17,337 bases of DNA, from assembly GCA_018263495.1 (NCBI GenBank), contig JAANXC010000044.1, positions 1 through 17,337 on the forward strand, written 5' to 3'. Positions 1-7,268 of this stretch are shown one piece after another. The notes beneath the pieces are model-generated. The model saw only the letters and a list, made by a program, of their open reading frames with translations. It made no database searches and was not told the origin of the DNA. This stretch comes from Nitrososphaerota archaeon (GTDB lineage Archaea > Thermoproteota > Nitrososphaeria > Nitrososphaerales > Nitrosopumilaceae). Within the stretch, counting starts at the first letter, position 1. Each line of letters begins with the position of its first letter. The position numbers and the translations under genes were made by a program.

Positions 1-173
1 TGAAAACTAAATTGCCAACTAAGAAGAAATCAGCTAAGAAACCTACTAAGAAGAAATCAGCTAAGAAACCTACTAAGAAGAAATCAGCTAAGAAACCTAC
101 TAAGAAGAAATCAGCTAAGAAACCTACTAAGAAGAAATCAGCTAAGAAACCTACTAAGAAGAAGAGAGCCTGA
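1..173 (+). CDS. C-terminal end of a protein with a lysine-rich repeat tail (5' truncated)
   Basis: The open frame enters from the left edge (first full codon at 3) and ends at TGA 171-173, giving 56 visible residues. Nearly all of it is a low-complexity basic tail made from the nonapeptide KKKSAKKPT repeated five times, then KKKRA at the end. Such Lys/Ala/Pro/Ser/Thr tails are known from histone H1-like and other nucleic-acid-binding proteins, so binding to DNA or RNA is a reasonable inference. The globular part lies outside the window, so the protein cannot be named. The repeat is perfect at DNA level, which points to recent slippage expansion. A hairpin with a T-run about 75 nt downstream may terminate the transcript. 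Confidence 0.8.
   Translation, partial: KTKLPTKKKSAKKPTKKKSAKKPTKKKSAKKPTKKKSAKKPTKKKSAKKPTKKKRA
21..155 (+). repeat. Five perfect tandem copies of a 27-bp unit
   Basis: The units lie at 21-47, 48-74, 75-101, 102-128 and 129-155 and are identical base for base. A partial sixth copy begins at 156. The period is a multiple of three and keeps the reading frame, each unit encoding KKKSAKKPT. Identity at synonymous positions argues for replication slippage or unequal recombination rather than old duplication. There are no spacers, so this is not a CRISPR array. Confidence 0.97.
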
Positions 174-247
174 TAGTATCATTCATTCTAATAATTTCTA
201 CGTGCGGCTTTTATTCTAAAATAATGTTGATTCTCTATCATGTTATT

Positions 248-279
248 ATGATGGGACTCGTCATCCCATCATTTTTTTT
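248..279 (+). terminator. Hairpin followed by T-run
   Basis: A 9-bp perfect inverted repeat (248-256 with 264-272, 7-nt loop) is followed directly by eight T residues (272-279). It lies 75 nt after the stop of the lysine-rich gene. Archaeal transcription mainly needs the U-tract to terminate, so the T-run may be the active part and the hairpin a 3'-end stabiliser. Prediction only. Confidence 0.55.
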
Positions 280-309
280 ATTTCAACTGAATTACAAATG
301 ATTTAAAAA

Positions 310-411
310 TTATTCAGGCTGATTTTTTGTCCAAGTTTTACTATGACACTTACACTTACAATTATGCTCACAAAAATTTGTGGCACAATACGAACATCTA
401 AGCTTCATCAT
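310..411 (-). CDS. Cys-rich zinc-finger-like microprotein (33 aa)
   Basis: This short minus-strand frame encodes 33 residues with six cysteines and two histidines: C6, C9, C14, H16, C18, C20, C22 and H23. The N-terminal pair is CSYC and the later ones form CKCKCH, enough ligands for one or two Zn2+ ions or another metal. A consensus TATA box (TTTAAATA on the minus strand, 433-440) is centred about 25 nt before the ATG at 411, the spacing expected for a leaderless archaeal mRNA. A second ATG follows immediately at 408. Divergent from folD with 112 nt between starts. Function is unknown; a metal-binding or nucleic-acid-binding role is inferred only from composition. The composition and the promoter make chance less likely, but the frame is very short. 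Confidence 0.55.
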   Translation of the reverse strand: MMKLRCSYCATNFCEHNCKCKCHSKTWTKNQPE

Positions 412-432
412 GAGTAAATCATACAAAATTTC

Positions 433-440
433 TATTTAAA
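433..440 (-). promoter_or_regulatory. TATA box for the Cys-rich microprotein
   Basis: On the minus strand this reads TTTAAATA, matching the archaeal TATA consensus. Its centre is about 25 nt from the ATG at 411, predicting transcription from, or very near, the start codon. Confidence 0.55.
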
Positions 441-495
441 CCGCAAATCACATACAGTCTCATAGATTCAAAAATTACTTTCATTTCTGCTTAAA

Positions 496-502
496 TTAAA
501 TA
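496..502 (+). promoter_or_regulatory. TATA box for folD
   Basis: TTAAATA is centred 25 nt before the folD ATG at 524. An overlapping AT-rich stretch begins at 491. Spacing predicts a leaderless transcript, in keeping with the lack of a Shine-Dalgarno sequence. Confidence 0.55.
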
Positions 503-523
503 GTTATACAATAAGATATCATT

Positions 524-1387
524 ATGGCAGGACAAAAAATAGATGGGATTGAAGTATCAAACGCGGTCAAAGATATTTTAAAAAGTGCAGTTGAAAAACT
601 AAATTTAGAAGATGTAATACCATGTCTAGCTACAGTGTTAGTGGGGGATGATCCAGCATCTGCAACATATGTAAAAAATAAACATAATGCATGTGAAAAA
701 GTTGGGATTAAAACAATGGATCATAAGTTATCTACCGATACAACACAAAAAGAACTTGACAAAATTATTGATAATCTAAATAATGATAAGGAAGTCCATG
801 GAATTCTAGTTCAATTACCACTACCAAAACAACTTAACGAATTTGCAACTATCTCAAGAATATCTCCAATAAAAGATGTTGATGGGTTAACACCACAAAA
901 TGTTGGATTGTTATCAATGGGAAAATCCATCTTAAAGCCATGTACACCATCTGGAATAATGGAGATGTTTTATTATTACAAGATTAATCTTCAAGGAAAA
1001 AATGTAGTTATGATTAATAGAAGTAATTTGATAGGAAAACCACTATATCATTTACTATTACAAAATAATGCTACCGTAGTTACATGTCATTCAAAAACTG
1101 AAAATCTCCATGAATATTGCAAAAATGCAGACGTAATTATAACTGCTGTTGGTGACAGAGCAAAATTCAAGTTAACTTCTGATATGATAAAACAAGATGC
1201 CATAGTGATTGATGTTGCAATTTCAAGGCATGAAGGCAAACTGGTTGGCGATGCAGATTATGATGATATAATTCAAAAAGCGTCATGGGTTACGCCTGTT
1301 CCTGGTGGTGTTGGACCTATGACAGTTGCCATGTTACTAAAAAATACTGTGACCGCGGCATCATTGAGTAAAGAAATTGTCGGTTAA
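524..1387 (+). CDS. folD: Bifunctional methylene-THF dehydrogenase / methenyl-THF cyclohydrolase FolD
   Basis: A cytosolic enzyme that interconverts 5,10-methylene-, 5,10-methenyl- and 10-formyl-tetrahydrofolate, using NAD(P). At 287 aa it has the normal family length. Visible hallmarks are the catalytic segment YVKNK (Tyr49, Lys53), VQLPLP (96-101), KDVDG with Asp120 (117-121), PCTPSGI (139-145) and the PVPGGVGPMT signature (258-267). In the nucleotide-binding loop the usual G-R-S reads N-R-S at 165-167. The ATG at 524 is placed by the TATA box 25 nt upstream. Its 3' end overlaps the next gene by 11 nt, so folD and the cyclo-ligase very likely form an operon. With purD next door, the group supplies formyl-folate for purine synthesis. 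Confidence 0.97.
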   Translation: MAGQKIDGIEVSNAVKDILKSAVEKLNLEDVIPCLATVLVGDDPASATYVKNKHNACEKVGIKTMDHKLSTDTTQKELDKIIDNLNNDKEVHGILVQLPLPKQLNEFATISRISPIKDVDGLTPQNVGLLSMGKSILKPCTPSGIMEMFYYYKINLQGKNVVMINRSNLIGKPLYHLLLQNNATVVTCHSKTENLHEYCKNADVIITAVGDRAKFKLTSDMIKQDAIVIDVAISRHEGKLVGDADYDDIIQKASWVTPVPGGVGPMTVAMLLKNTVTAASLSKEIVG

Positions 1388-1937
1388 TATTCAAAAGGCT
1401 GCACTAAGAAAACATCTCCTTGAAAAACGAGATGCAACGTCAGCTGAACTAAGAGAAATTTCAAGTGAAAAAATCCATCAAAATCTAAAAAAGATCTCTG
1501 CATACACTAATTCACAAAATATTGCTTGTTATTTTCCAATTGGCAGTGAAATCAATACTTATGATATAATGCTAGACATATTGAGACAGAATAAGAATCT
1601 GCTACTACCTAGGATTACAAATGATAATCTTCAGTTTTACATTGTTTCAAATCTTGAAAAATTAGAAAAAGGAAATTTCGAAATTATGGAACCGAAAGAT
1701 AGTTGTAAAAAGGCAGAAAAAATCGATTGTGTACTAATACCTACAGTAGGAGTTTCAAAATCAGGTGTCAGATTGGGGTATGGAAAAGGCTACTATGATA
1801 GATTTCTCTCATTGATTGACGCAGTAAAAATATCGTTGACTTATTCGAAACAAATTGTAAAATCCATACCAAATGACTCACATGATGTCAAAATAGATTG
1901 GATAGTAACAGAAGATGAGAATGTAAAAATCTCATAG
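1377..1937 (+). CDS. 5-formyltetrahydrofolate cyclo-ligase (5,10-methenyl-THF synthetase)
   Basis: ATP-dependent conversion of 5-formyl-THF to 5,10-methenyl-THF, returning a storage or by-product folate to the active pool, the step next to FolD. The 186-aa length fits the family. Hallmarks are an N-terminal Lys/Arg-rich helix (ALRKHLLEKR, 9-18), YFPIGSEINT (52-61) and the glycine-rich signature GYGKGYYDRF (134-143). The start is TTG at 1377: a stop lies in frame at 1365-1367 and no ATG or GTG occurs between it and the conserved N-terminus. The start lies inside folD (11-nt overlap), suggesting translational coupling. Its stop overlaps the convergent purD stop by 6 nt. A T6 tract at 1950-1955, inside purD, may end the transcript. 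Confidence 0.92.
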   Translation: MSVNIQKAALRKHLLEKRDATSAELREISSEKIHQNLKKISAYTNSQNIACYFPIGSEINTYDIMLDILRQNKNLLLPRITNDNLQFYIVSNLEKLEKGNFEIMEPKDSCKKAEKIDCVLIPTVGVSKSGVRLGYGKGYYDRFLSLIDAVKISLTYSKQIVKSIPNDSHDVKIDWIVTEDENVKIS

Positions 1938-3194
1938 GTGAGATAAGCCTTTTTTCCCGATATCTGTCCTCAAGTATTTATTTTCCCAGGAGATTTTCTC
2001 AGTAACATCATATGCATGTTTGATGGCTGCTTCTAATGTATCACCTAATGCAGTAACACCTAAAACACGACCGCCGTTTGTTATGATTTTTTTATCCAGC
2101 TCTTTTGTTCCGGCATGAAATATGCATGCATCGTCAAAAGCATTTCCTAGGCCAAAAATTTCCTCGCCTTTTGGATATGATTCGGGATAACCCTTTGATG
2201 CTAGAACGATGCAAACCGCAGATTTATTTTTCCACGAAATTAGTGGCATGTTTTCCAACGTACCTTCCACACTTCCCGCCAAGTATTCAAAAAGATCTGA
2301 ATCCATTCGCATTAAGATTGGTTGGCATTCAGGATCACCCATTCTAACATTGTATTCAAGAACATACGGTTCACCATCCTTTAGCATTATACCTGCGTAA
2401 AGAAATCCTTTGAATGTAATTCCCTCATTTCTTAGGGATGAAATTGTTTTATCAATGATTTTTTCTTGGATTTTTTGAGAAAGATCCTTATCGATGATTG
2501 GTGTTGGGGAATAAGCACCCATGCCCCCAGTGTTTGGTCCTTTATCATTATCAAATATTCTTTTATGATCTTGGCTTGTAGCCATTGGTATTGCAATTTT
2601 CCCATCAGACAATGCAATGTATGATGCCTCTATGCCATCAATTCTTTCCTCGATTATGATATTGTTTCCTGCATCTCCAAATTTTTTATCCACTAACATC
2701 ATGTCTATAGATTTTTCTGCTTCGGCTTTACTATCGCAAACAATCACGCCCTTACCAGCTGCAAGGCCGTCAGCTTTTATGACAACATTATGTTCAATTT
2801 GGTTAACGTATTCTTTTGCCTTTACTGCATCATTAAACACCTCAAATGCAGCAGTAGGAATATTGTTACGCTTCAAAAATTGTTTAGCCCAAATCTTGCT
2901 TGATTCTAATTGTGCAGCTTTTTTTGTTGGTCCAAATATCTTCAAACCCATTTCATTAAACATATCAACAATACCCATCGCAAGTGGAGCCTCTGGACCA
3001 ACAACAGTAAAACAATTATTCTCAGATGCGAATTTGGCTAACTCGCCTAAATTATCGACTGATATTGATACGTTGTTTGATGTGCCACCATTCCCAGGCG
3101 CATGAAAAACTGTATTAACATTATCACTCTGACCTAGTTTCCAGCCAATAGCATGCTCTCGCCCACCAGAACCAATTACAAGAACATTAACCAA
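1932..3194 (-). CDS. purD: Phosphoribosylamine-glycine ligase (GAR synthetase) PurD
   Basis: Catalyses ATP-dependent ligation of 5-phosphoribosylamine and glycine to GAR, the second step of de novo purine synthesis. The 420-aa length is standard. Domains run N-domain with GSGGREHA (8-15) and VVGPEAPL (64-71), then the ATP-grasp core with IKADGLAAGKGV (139-150), PNTGGMGAYSP (220-230) and the metal-binding segment YNVRMGDPECQ (281-291). The start is TTG at 3194: no in-frame ATG lies near the N-terminus, and the TATA box at 3217-3224 is centred 26 nt away. The next GAR steps use folate one-carbon units, which explains the convergent folD/cyclo-ligase neighbours. A T5 tract just past its stop (in minus-strand sense) may be its terminator. 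Confidence 0.96.
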   Translation of the reverse strand: MVNVLVIGSGGREHAIGWKLGQSDNVNTVFHAPGNGGTSNNVSISVDNLGELAKFASENNCFTVVGPEAPLAMGIVDMFNEMGLKIFGPTKKAAQLESSKIWAKQFLKRNNIPTAAFEVFNDAVKAKEYVNQIEHNVVIKADGLAAGKGVIVCDSKAEAEKSIDMMLVDKKFGDAGNNIIIEERIDGIEASYIALSDGKIAIPMATSQDHKRIFDNDKGPNTGGMGAYSPTPIIDKDLSQKIQEKIIDKTISSLRNEGITFKGFLYAGIMLKDGEPYVLEYNVRMGDPECQPILMRMDSDLFEYLAGSVEGTLENMPLISWKNKSAVCIVLASKGYPESYPKGEEIFGLGNAFDDACIFHAGTKELDKKIITNGGRVLGVTALGDTLEAAIKHAYDVTEKISWENKYLRTDIGKKGLSHL

Positions 3195-3216
3195 TATCTG
3201 AATCTTAATTATGATC

Positions 3217-3224
3217 TATATATT
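3217..3224 (-). promoter_or_regulatory. TATA box for purD
   Basis: The minus strand reads AATATATA, centred about 26 nt before the TTG start codon at 3194. This predicts a leaderless mRNA starting with UUG and separates purD transcription from the sirtuin gene 41 nt upstream. Confidence 0.6.
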
Positions 3225-3235
3225 CCAAGATTAAA

Positions 3236-3964
3236 CTATTCATTTTTTAAAATCGCGAGAATTTTTGGTAACGCATTAGCAGAAGTAGTCTGTATTGAAA
3301 GATCCATATCATTTGACATGACTGTTTTTTCAGGATTTACTTCAATCAGCGTTGCGCCATTTTGTTTTGCATAGATTGGTAATGTATTCGCAGGCGAAAC
3401 AGCCAGAGATGTTCCTGCTATAATCATTATGTCACATGTACTAGCTTCTTCCATTGCATTTTTCCAAACATCTTGTGGTAATGCTTCTCCAAACCAAACA
3501 ACGTCAGGTCTGAGCATATTACCACATTCACATTTGGGTGGAAGTGATTCAAAATTCTCAGTTATATTATCAGAAAAATTACAAACTGTGCATTTAATCC
3601 GAATTATACTGCCATGTAATTCCAAAACATTTGTGCTGCCTGAACGCTGATGCAGTCCATCAATATTCTGTGTCAGTATAACTACATCCTTGAATTTTTC
3701 CATCTTGGAAATTGCAAAATGGCCCTCGTTTGGTTTTGCTGCCAAGATGTTTTTTCTTCTATCCTCATACCATTCCCAAACTAGCTTTGGATCATCAAAA
3801 AATGCATCTATTGATGCAAGTTTCATAGGATCATGTTTTCTCCAATGACCATCTTCCCCCCTAAAAGTAGGAATTCCACTTTCCTGAGAAATTCCTGCAC
3901 CAGTTACAAAAACTATCTTTTTAGAGTCTCTTAATTTCTGACTAACATTGTCAAACATTTTCAT
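3236..3964 (-). CDS. cobB: NAD-dependent protein deacylase, Sir2 family, class III-like
   Basis: Removes acyl groups from protein lysines using NAD+. The 242-aa protein is a complete sirtuin core: GAGIS (22-26), PTFRG (32-36), TQNID (98-102), catalytic His117 in ELHGS, zinc ligands Cys125, Cys128, Cys145 and Cys147, then GTSLAVSPA (184-192) and EVNP (208-211). In the acyl-binding region it has Tyr66-x-x-Arg69 (WYEDRR), the pair that in SIRT5 and E. coli CobB recognises the carboxylate of succinyl or malonyl groups, so desuccinylase activity is predicted in addition to deacetylation. The ATG at 3964 is followed by a second at 3958; the first is kept. Divergent from ileS, with one central TATA-like box between them. 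The symbol follows common usage for this family. Confidence 0.93.
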   Translation of the reverse strand: MKMFDNVSQKLRDSKKIVFVTGAGISQESGIPTFRGEDGHWRKHDPMKLASIDAFFDDPKLVWEWYEDRRKNILAAKPNEGHFAISKMEKFKDVVILTQNIDGLHQRSGSTNVLELHGSIIRIKCTVCNFSDNITENFESLPPKCECGNMLRPDVVWFGEALPQDVWKNAMEEASTCDIMIIAGTSLAVSPANTLPIYAKQNGATLIEVNPEKTVMSNDMDLSIQTTSANALPKILAILKNE

Positions 3965-3993
3965 TCAACTTATGTCTGACAATTCACGTAGTA

Positions 3994-3999
3994 TTATAA
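3994..3999. promoter_or_regulatory. Palindromic TATA element between sirtuin gene and ileS
   Basis: TTATAA reads the same on both strands and lies in the middle of the 59-nt gap (3965-4023). Its centre is about 27 nt from the ileS ATG and about 32 nt from the sirtuin ATG, suitable for leaderless or nearly leaderless initiation in both directions. No other equally good box was seen for either gene. Confidence 0.45.
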
Positions 4000-4023
4000 G
4001 AGATAAATGTACGTGAGCGATAT

Positions 4024-7000
4024 ATGGAATTAACAAATGAGTTTAATCTAAAAAAGATTGAACAGAGTACCAAGGATTATCTCTCAAAACTAGATTTACA
4101 AAGGATGATTGACGATTCGTCAGACAATCGAGATAAAATTATGTTCATTGAGGGACCACCTACGCTAAATGGTGAACCACATGCAGGTCACCTTAGGGGT
4201 CGTGTCTTCAAAGACTTGTGGTACAGATTTAACACACTGAATTTAAAAAATGTAATTTTTAATGCGGGATGGGATACACAAGGTCTTCCAGTTGAATTAC
4301 AGGCTGAGAAGGAACTTGGAATCACAGATGGGAAGAGTGGAATTACAACCCAACAACAGATTGAAAACTTGGTTGCCCAATGTAAAAAAATTGTTTCAAA
4401 ATTTCATCAGAAATGGATTGATGTTGACGAAAAACTAGGAATGTCACTTAATCAAGAAAATGCATACTGGACATACAAGGATGAATATATTGAAAGAGAA
4501 TGGCAGATCGGAAGAGCACCTCACGAAAATGATATCCTTACAGAAGGGTATAGAGTTGTTGCATACTGCCCAAGTTGCCAAACTTCGTTAAGCCATTCTG
4601 AAGTTAATCAGGGTTATGAGATGGTTCAGGATCCTTCTTTGTATTACAAGGTAAAATTGCAAGACGAAGATGTCTATCTGATTGTCTGGACTACTATGCC
4701 GTTTACACTTGTAACAGATGCAATGGTTGGATTCAATCCAGATGAAGAATATGTTTACGTATCAGCAGGCAACGAAACATGGATTATTGGAAAAATTCGT
4801 CTTGAAGAATTCATGAAAGAAGTAAAGATAGAAGATTACAAAGTACTAAAAACAGTAAACGGTTCTGAATTTGAAGGTAAAAAATACACGCATCCCCTTC
4901 TAGGCGATATCTCTGGCTTGGAAAAAATGTCAAAGCTAGAAAACTATCACATTGCAGTTGCTGAGAAATTTGTTGATGTTAATGCTGGTACAGGTATAGT
5001 TCATCTTTCCCCAGCTAACGGTGAGGATGACTATAACATTGCGATGAAACGGAAAGTTGAGATTTTCTCCCCCATTGATGATGAGGTAAAGTTTACGGAA
5101 GACGCTGGCAAGTATGCTGGAATGTTTGTACGTGATGCTGATGAAAAAATTGTGCAAGACATTAAAGACAAAAATGCATTGGTAAGAATCGGTAAAATCA
5201 AGCACAAATACCCACTATGCTGGCGCTCTCAACACAAGCTAGTTTGGCTTGCGCGAAGAGAATATTTTTACATGCTTGATAGACTTGATAATAAGGCAGT
5301 TAATGCCGCACAAAAAGTAGAATACTTTTTTGACCAACCGAAAAATAGATTTTTGGAAATAATTAAAGAAAAACATCCATGGTGCATCTCAAGAGAAAGA
5401 TTCTGGGGTTGCCCACTACCAATCTGGAAGTGTACTGAATGCGAAAACATTGAAAGATTATTTTCAAGAAAAGAAATTGTTGATGTAGCAGATGATCTTC
5501 CCGATGGACCTGACTTTGAGTTACATAGACCATGGATAGATCGAGTTTCTATCAAATGTAAAAAATGTAATGCAAAGATGCAACGTGAGGAATTTGTTTT
5601 AGATACTTGGCATAACAGTGGTGCTGCGCCTTTTGCCTCATTAAGCGACGATGAATACAAAAAAACCATACCGGCTCCATTTTTTACGGAAGGTATTGAT
5701 CAAACACGTGGATGGGCATACACGCTTTTAATTGAAAATGTAATTTTTAATAATAAAGATATTTCACCATATGATTCATTTCTATTCCAGGGACATGTTC
5801 TTGACGAAAAAGGCAACAAGATGAGTAAGAGTACTGGTAATGTGCTTGATGCGGCTGATCTACTTGACAAATATCCGGTTGATCTTGTCAGATTCTACTT
5901 CATGTGGAAATCAAGCCCAATTGAAACTCTAAATTTTAGTACAAAGGAATTGATGTCAAGACCGTATCAAATCCTAAGCACACTTTTTCACATTCATTTG
6001 TATTTTAAACAGAATAGTGAATACGACAAATTCAACATTAATGAATCAACTGTTGGATGGGCAAAGGACAACGACATGCTTACCTCTACGGATATCTGGT
6101 TACTATCAAAACTTCAAAAAACAATTGAACTGTCAACAGAATCAAACAATGAATGCAAATTCCACGAATCAGCAAGTGCCATAGAAGATTTTCTGATTAA
6201 TTCGCTAAGCCAAATTTACATTCCAATCACAAAGCCAGAACTTTGGAATGACGACGAAAATAAAAAAGATAGAAGGCATGTTATCTATGCAATTATCGCC
6301 GAATCATTGAAAACGCTAGACATTTTGATACACCCATTTTCGCCATTTACCAGCGAGTATCTGTATACGACCACGTTTGGAGACAAAGAATCAATACTTT
6401 TGGAAACATGGCCAAAATCTACACCTACATTAGTCAATGAAAATGTTGAAGAGTCATTCGACATAATGAACGAGATTGTTTCGGTTTGTGCCGCTGCACG
6501 AATGAAGGGAAAGTTGAAAAGAAGATGGCCATTAAAACACGCAATAATTTGTGTAGAAAAAGGTCTGCAGAAGAAAATTGAACTATTATCAGAACTATTA
6601 CAATCCCAACTAAATGTAGAAGATTACAAAATTATTGAACTTGAAAATCATGATGGAATATCAGAAATGCTAGAAATGAAAAAATCTGGCGCCCCAGTTA
6701 TCCCGAAGATAGAACTTAACCGAAAAACCATTGGTCCAAAAGCAAAACAGAATCTTAGTAAGCTACTAGAAATTTTTTCTGAAACAAAACCTGATGAGAT
6801 AATACAAGGACTCGAAAAAGATAGTTCATTTACATTTGATGTTAATGGAACAAAAATTTCTTTAGATACAGATGATTTCATAATAGAATTTGATGTTCAA
6901 GAAGGTTTTACATTCTCAAGAAGAAATAATCTGATAGGAATCATCTCAACTGAAAGAAATGAGGAATTGATGGCAAAAGGTCTAATCAAGGATCTTGCCA

Positions 7001-7224
7001 GAAGACTACAAGCATTGAGAAAGGAGAGGGGCTATAATCCAACTGATGTATTGAATACAGCCTCTATATTGGATCTTGATGAGGAATCGTTATCCATGAT
7101 AAAAAATAAAACCGAAGAACTTTCGTTTTTGGTTAGAGTTAAACAAGTAAACTTTACACAAACCTGCAAAAAATACAAGGATGACGATATAGATGGTCAA
7201 AAAATTAGAATTTCTGTTGAATAG
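4024..7224 (+). CDS. ileS: Isoleucyl-tRNA synthetase
   Basis: Charges tRNA-Ile with isoleucine; class I aminoacyl-tRNA synthetase, 1066 aa, as in archaeal/eukaryotic-type IleRS. The HIGH motif reads HAGH (53-56) after PPTLNGEP. A zinc knuckle begins CPSC (Cys182, Cys185). The CP1 editing domain spans roughly 190-400, with VWTTMPFTL and GTGIVHLSPANGEDD. A second Cys4 zinc site is Cys470, Cys473, Cys512 and Cys515, and KMSKS is at 599-603, followed by TGN. The anticodon-binding domain and a C-terminal extension follow. The phrases HRPWID and GWDTQGLPVE fit IleRS better than ValRS. The ATG at 4024 lies about 27 nt after the TATA element shared with the sirtuin gene. Confidence 0.96.
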   Translation: MELTNEFNLKKIEQSTKDYLSKLDLQRMIDDSSDNRDKIMFIEGPPTLNGEPHAGHLRGRVFKDLWYRFNTLNLKNVIFNAGWDTQGLPVELQAEKELGITDGKSGITTQQQIENLVAQCKKIVSKFHQKWIDVDEKLGMSLNQENAYWTYKDEYIEREWQIGRAPHENDILTEGYRVVAYCPSCQTSLSHSEVNQGYEMVQDPSLYYKVKLQDEDVYLIVWTTMPFTLVTDAMVGFNPDEEYVYVSAGNETWIIGKIRLEEFMKEVKIEDYKVLKTVNGSEFEGKKYTHPLLGDISGLEKMSKLENYHIAVAEKFVDVNAGTGIVHLSPANGEDDYNIAMKRKVEIFSPIDDEVKFTEDAGKYAGMFVRDADEKIVQDIKDKNALVRIGKIKHKYPLCWRSQHKLVWLARREYFYMLDRLDNKAVNAAQKVEYFFDQPKNRFLEIIKEKHPWCISRERFWGCPLPIWKCTECENIERLFSRKEIVDVADDLPDGPDFELHRPWIDRVSIKCKKCNAKMQREEFVLDTWHNSGAAPFASLSDDEYKKTIPAPFFTEGIDQTRGWAYTLLIENVIFNNKDISPYDSFLFQGHVLDEKGNKMSKSTGNVLDAADLLDKYPVDLVRFYFMWKSSPIETLNFSTKELMSRPYQILSTLFHIHLYFKQNSEYDKFNINESTVGWAKDNDMLTSTDIWLLSKLQKTIELSTESNNECKFHESASAIEDFLINSLSQIYIPITKPELWNDDENKKDRRHVIYAIIAESLKTLDILIHPFSPFTSEYLYTTTFGDKESILLETWPKSTPTLVNENVEESFDIMNEIVSVCAAARMKGKLKRRWPLKHAIICVEKGLQKKIELLSELLQSQLNVEDYKIIELENHDGISEMLEMKKSGAPVIPKIELNRKTIGPKAKQNLSKLLEIFSETKPDEIIQGLEKDSSFTFDVNGTKISLDTDDFIIEFDVQEGFTFSRRNNLIGIISTERNEELMAKGLIKDLARRLQALRKERGYNPTDVLNTASILDLDEESLSMIKNKTEELSFLVRVKQVNFTQTCKKYKDDDIDGQKIRISVE

Positions 7225-7240
7225 TAACGCAACAATCATC

Positions 7241-7247
7241 ATAAATA
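7241..7247 (+). promoter_or_regulatory. TATA box for the small gene after ileS
   Basis: ATAAATA is centred 25 nt before the ATG at 7269. An in-frame ATG at 7254 is only about 10 nt from the box centre, too close to be transcribed from this promoter. The box therefore decides the start. Confidence 0.55.
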
Positions 7248-7268
7248 CAAAAAATGTATAGATTATCT

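Noticed and set aside
21..155. Regular 27-bp repeats as a possible CRISPR array
   Set aside because: Units are contiguous with no spacers and lie in frame in a coding sequence.
174..523. tRNA or structured RNA in the 350-nt region before folD
   Set aside because: Apart from the hairpin at 248-272 and the microprotein frame I saw no cloverleaf, conserved RNA motif or riboswitch-like structure.
2617..3105. 162-codon plus-strand frame opposite purD
   Set aside because: It is an antisense shadow of the strongly supported purD gene, and no protein family is recognisable.
5268..5669. 133-codon minus-strand frame within ileS
   Set aside because: Lies opposite the conserved IleRS catalytic region; no independent support.
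4024..7224. Valyl-tRNA synthetase as an alternative for the large synthetase
   Set aside because: Motif wording around the editing domain and HRPWID fits IleRS, and the length fits the archaeal/eukaryotic IleRS type.
7254..7268. Upstream ATG start of the small gene after ileS
   Set aside because: Only about 10 nt from the TATA box, so it would not be in the transcript; ATG 7269 has the proper spacing.
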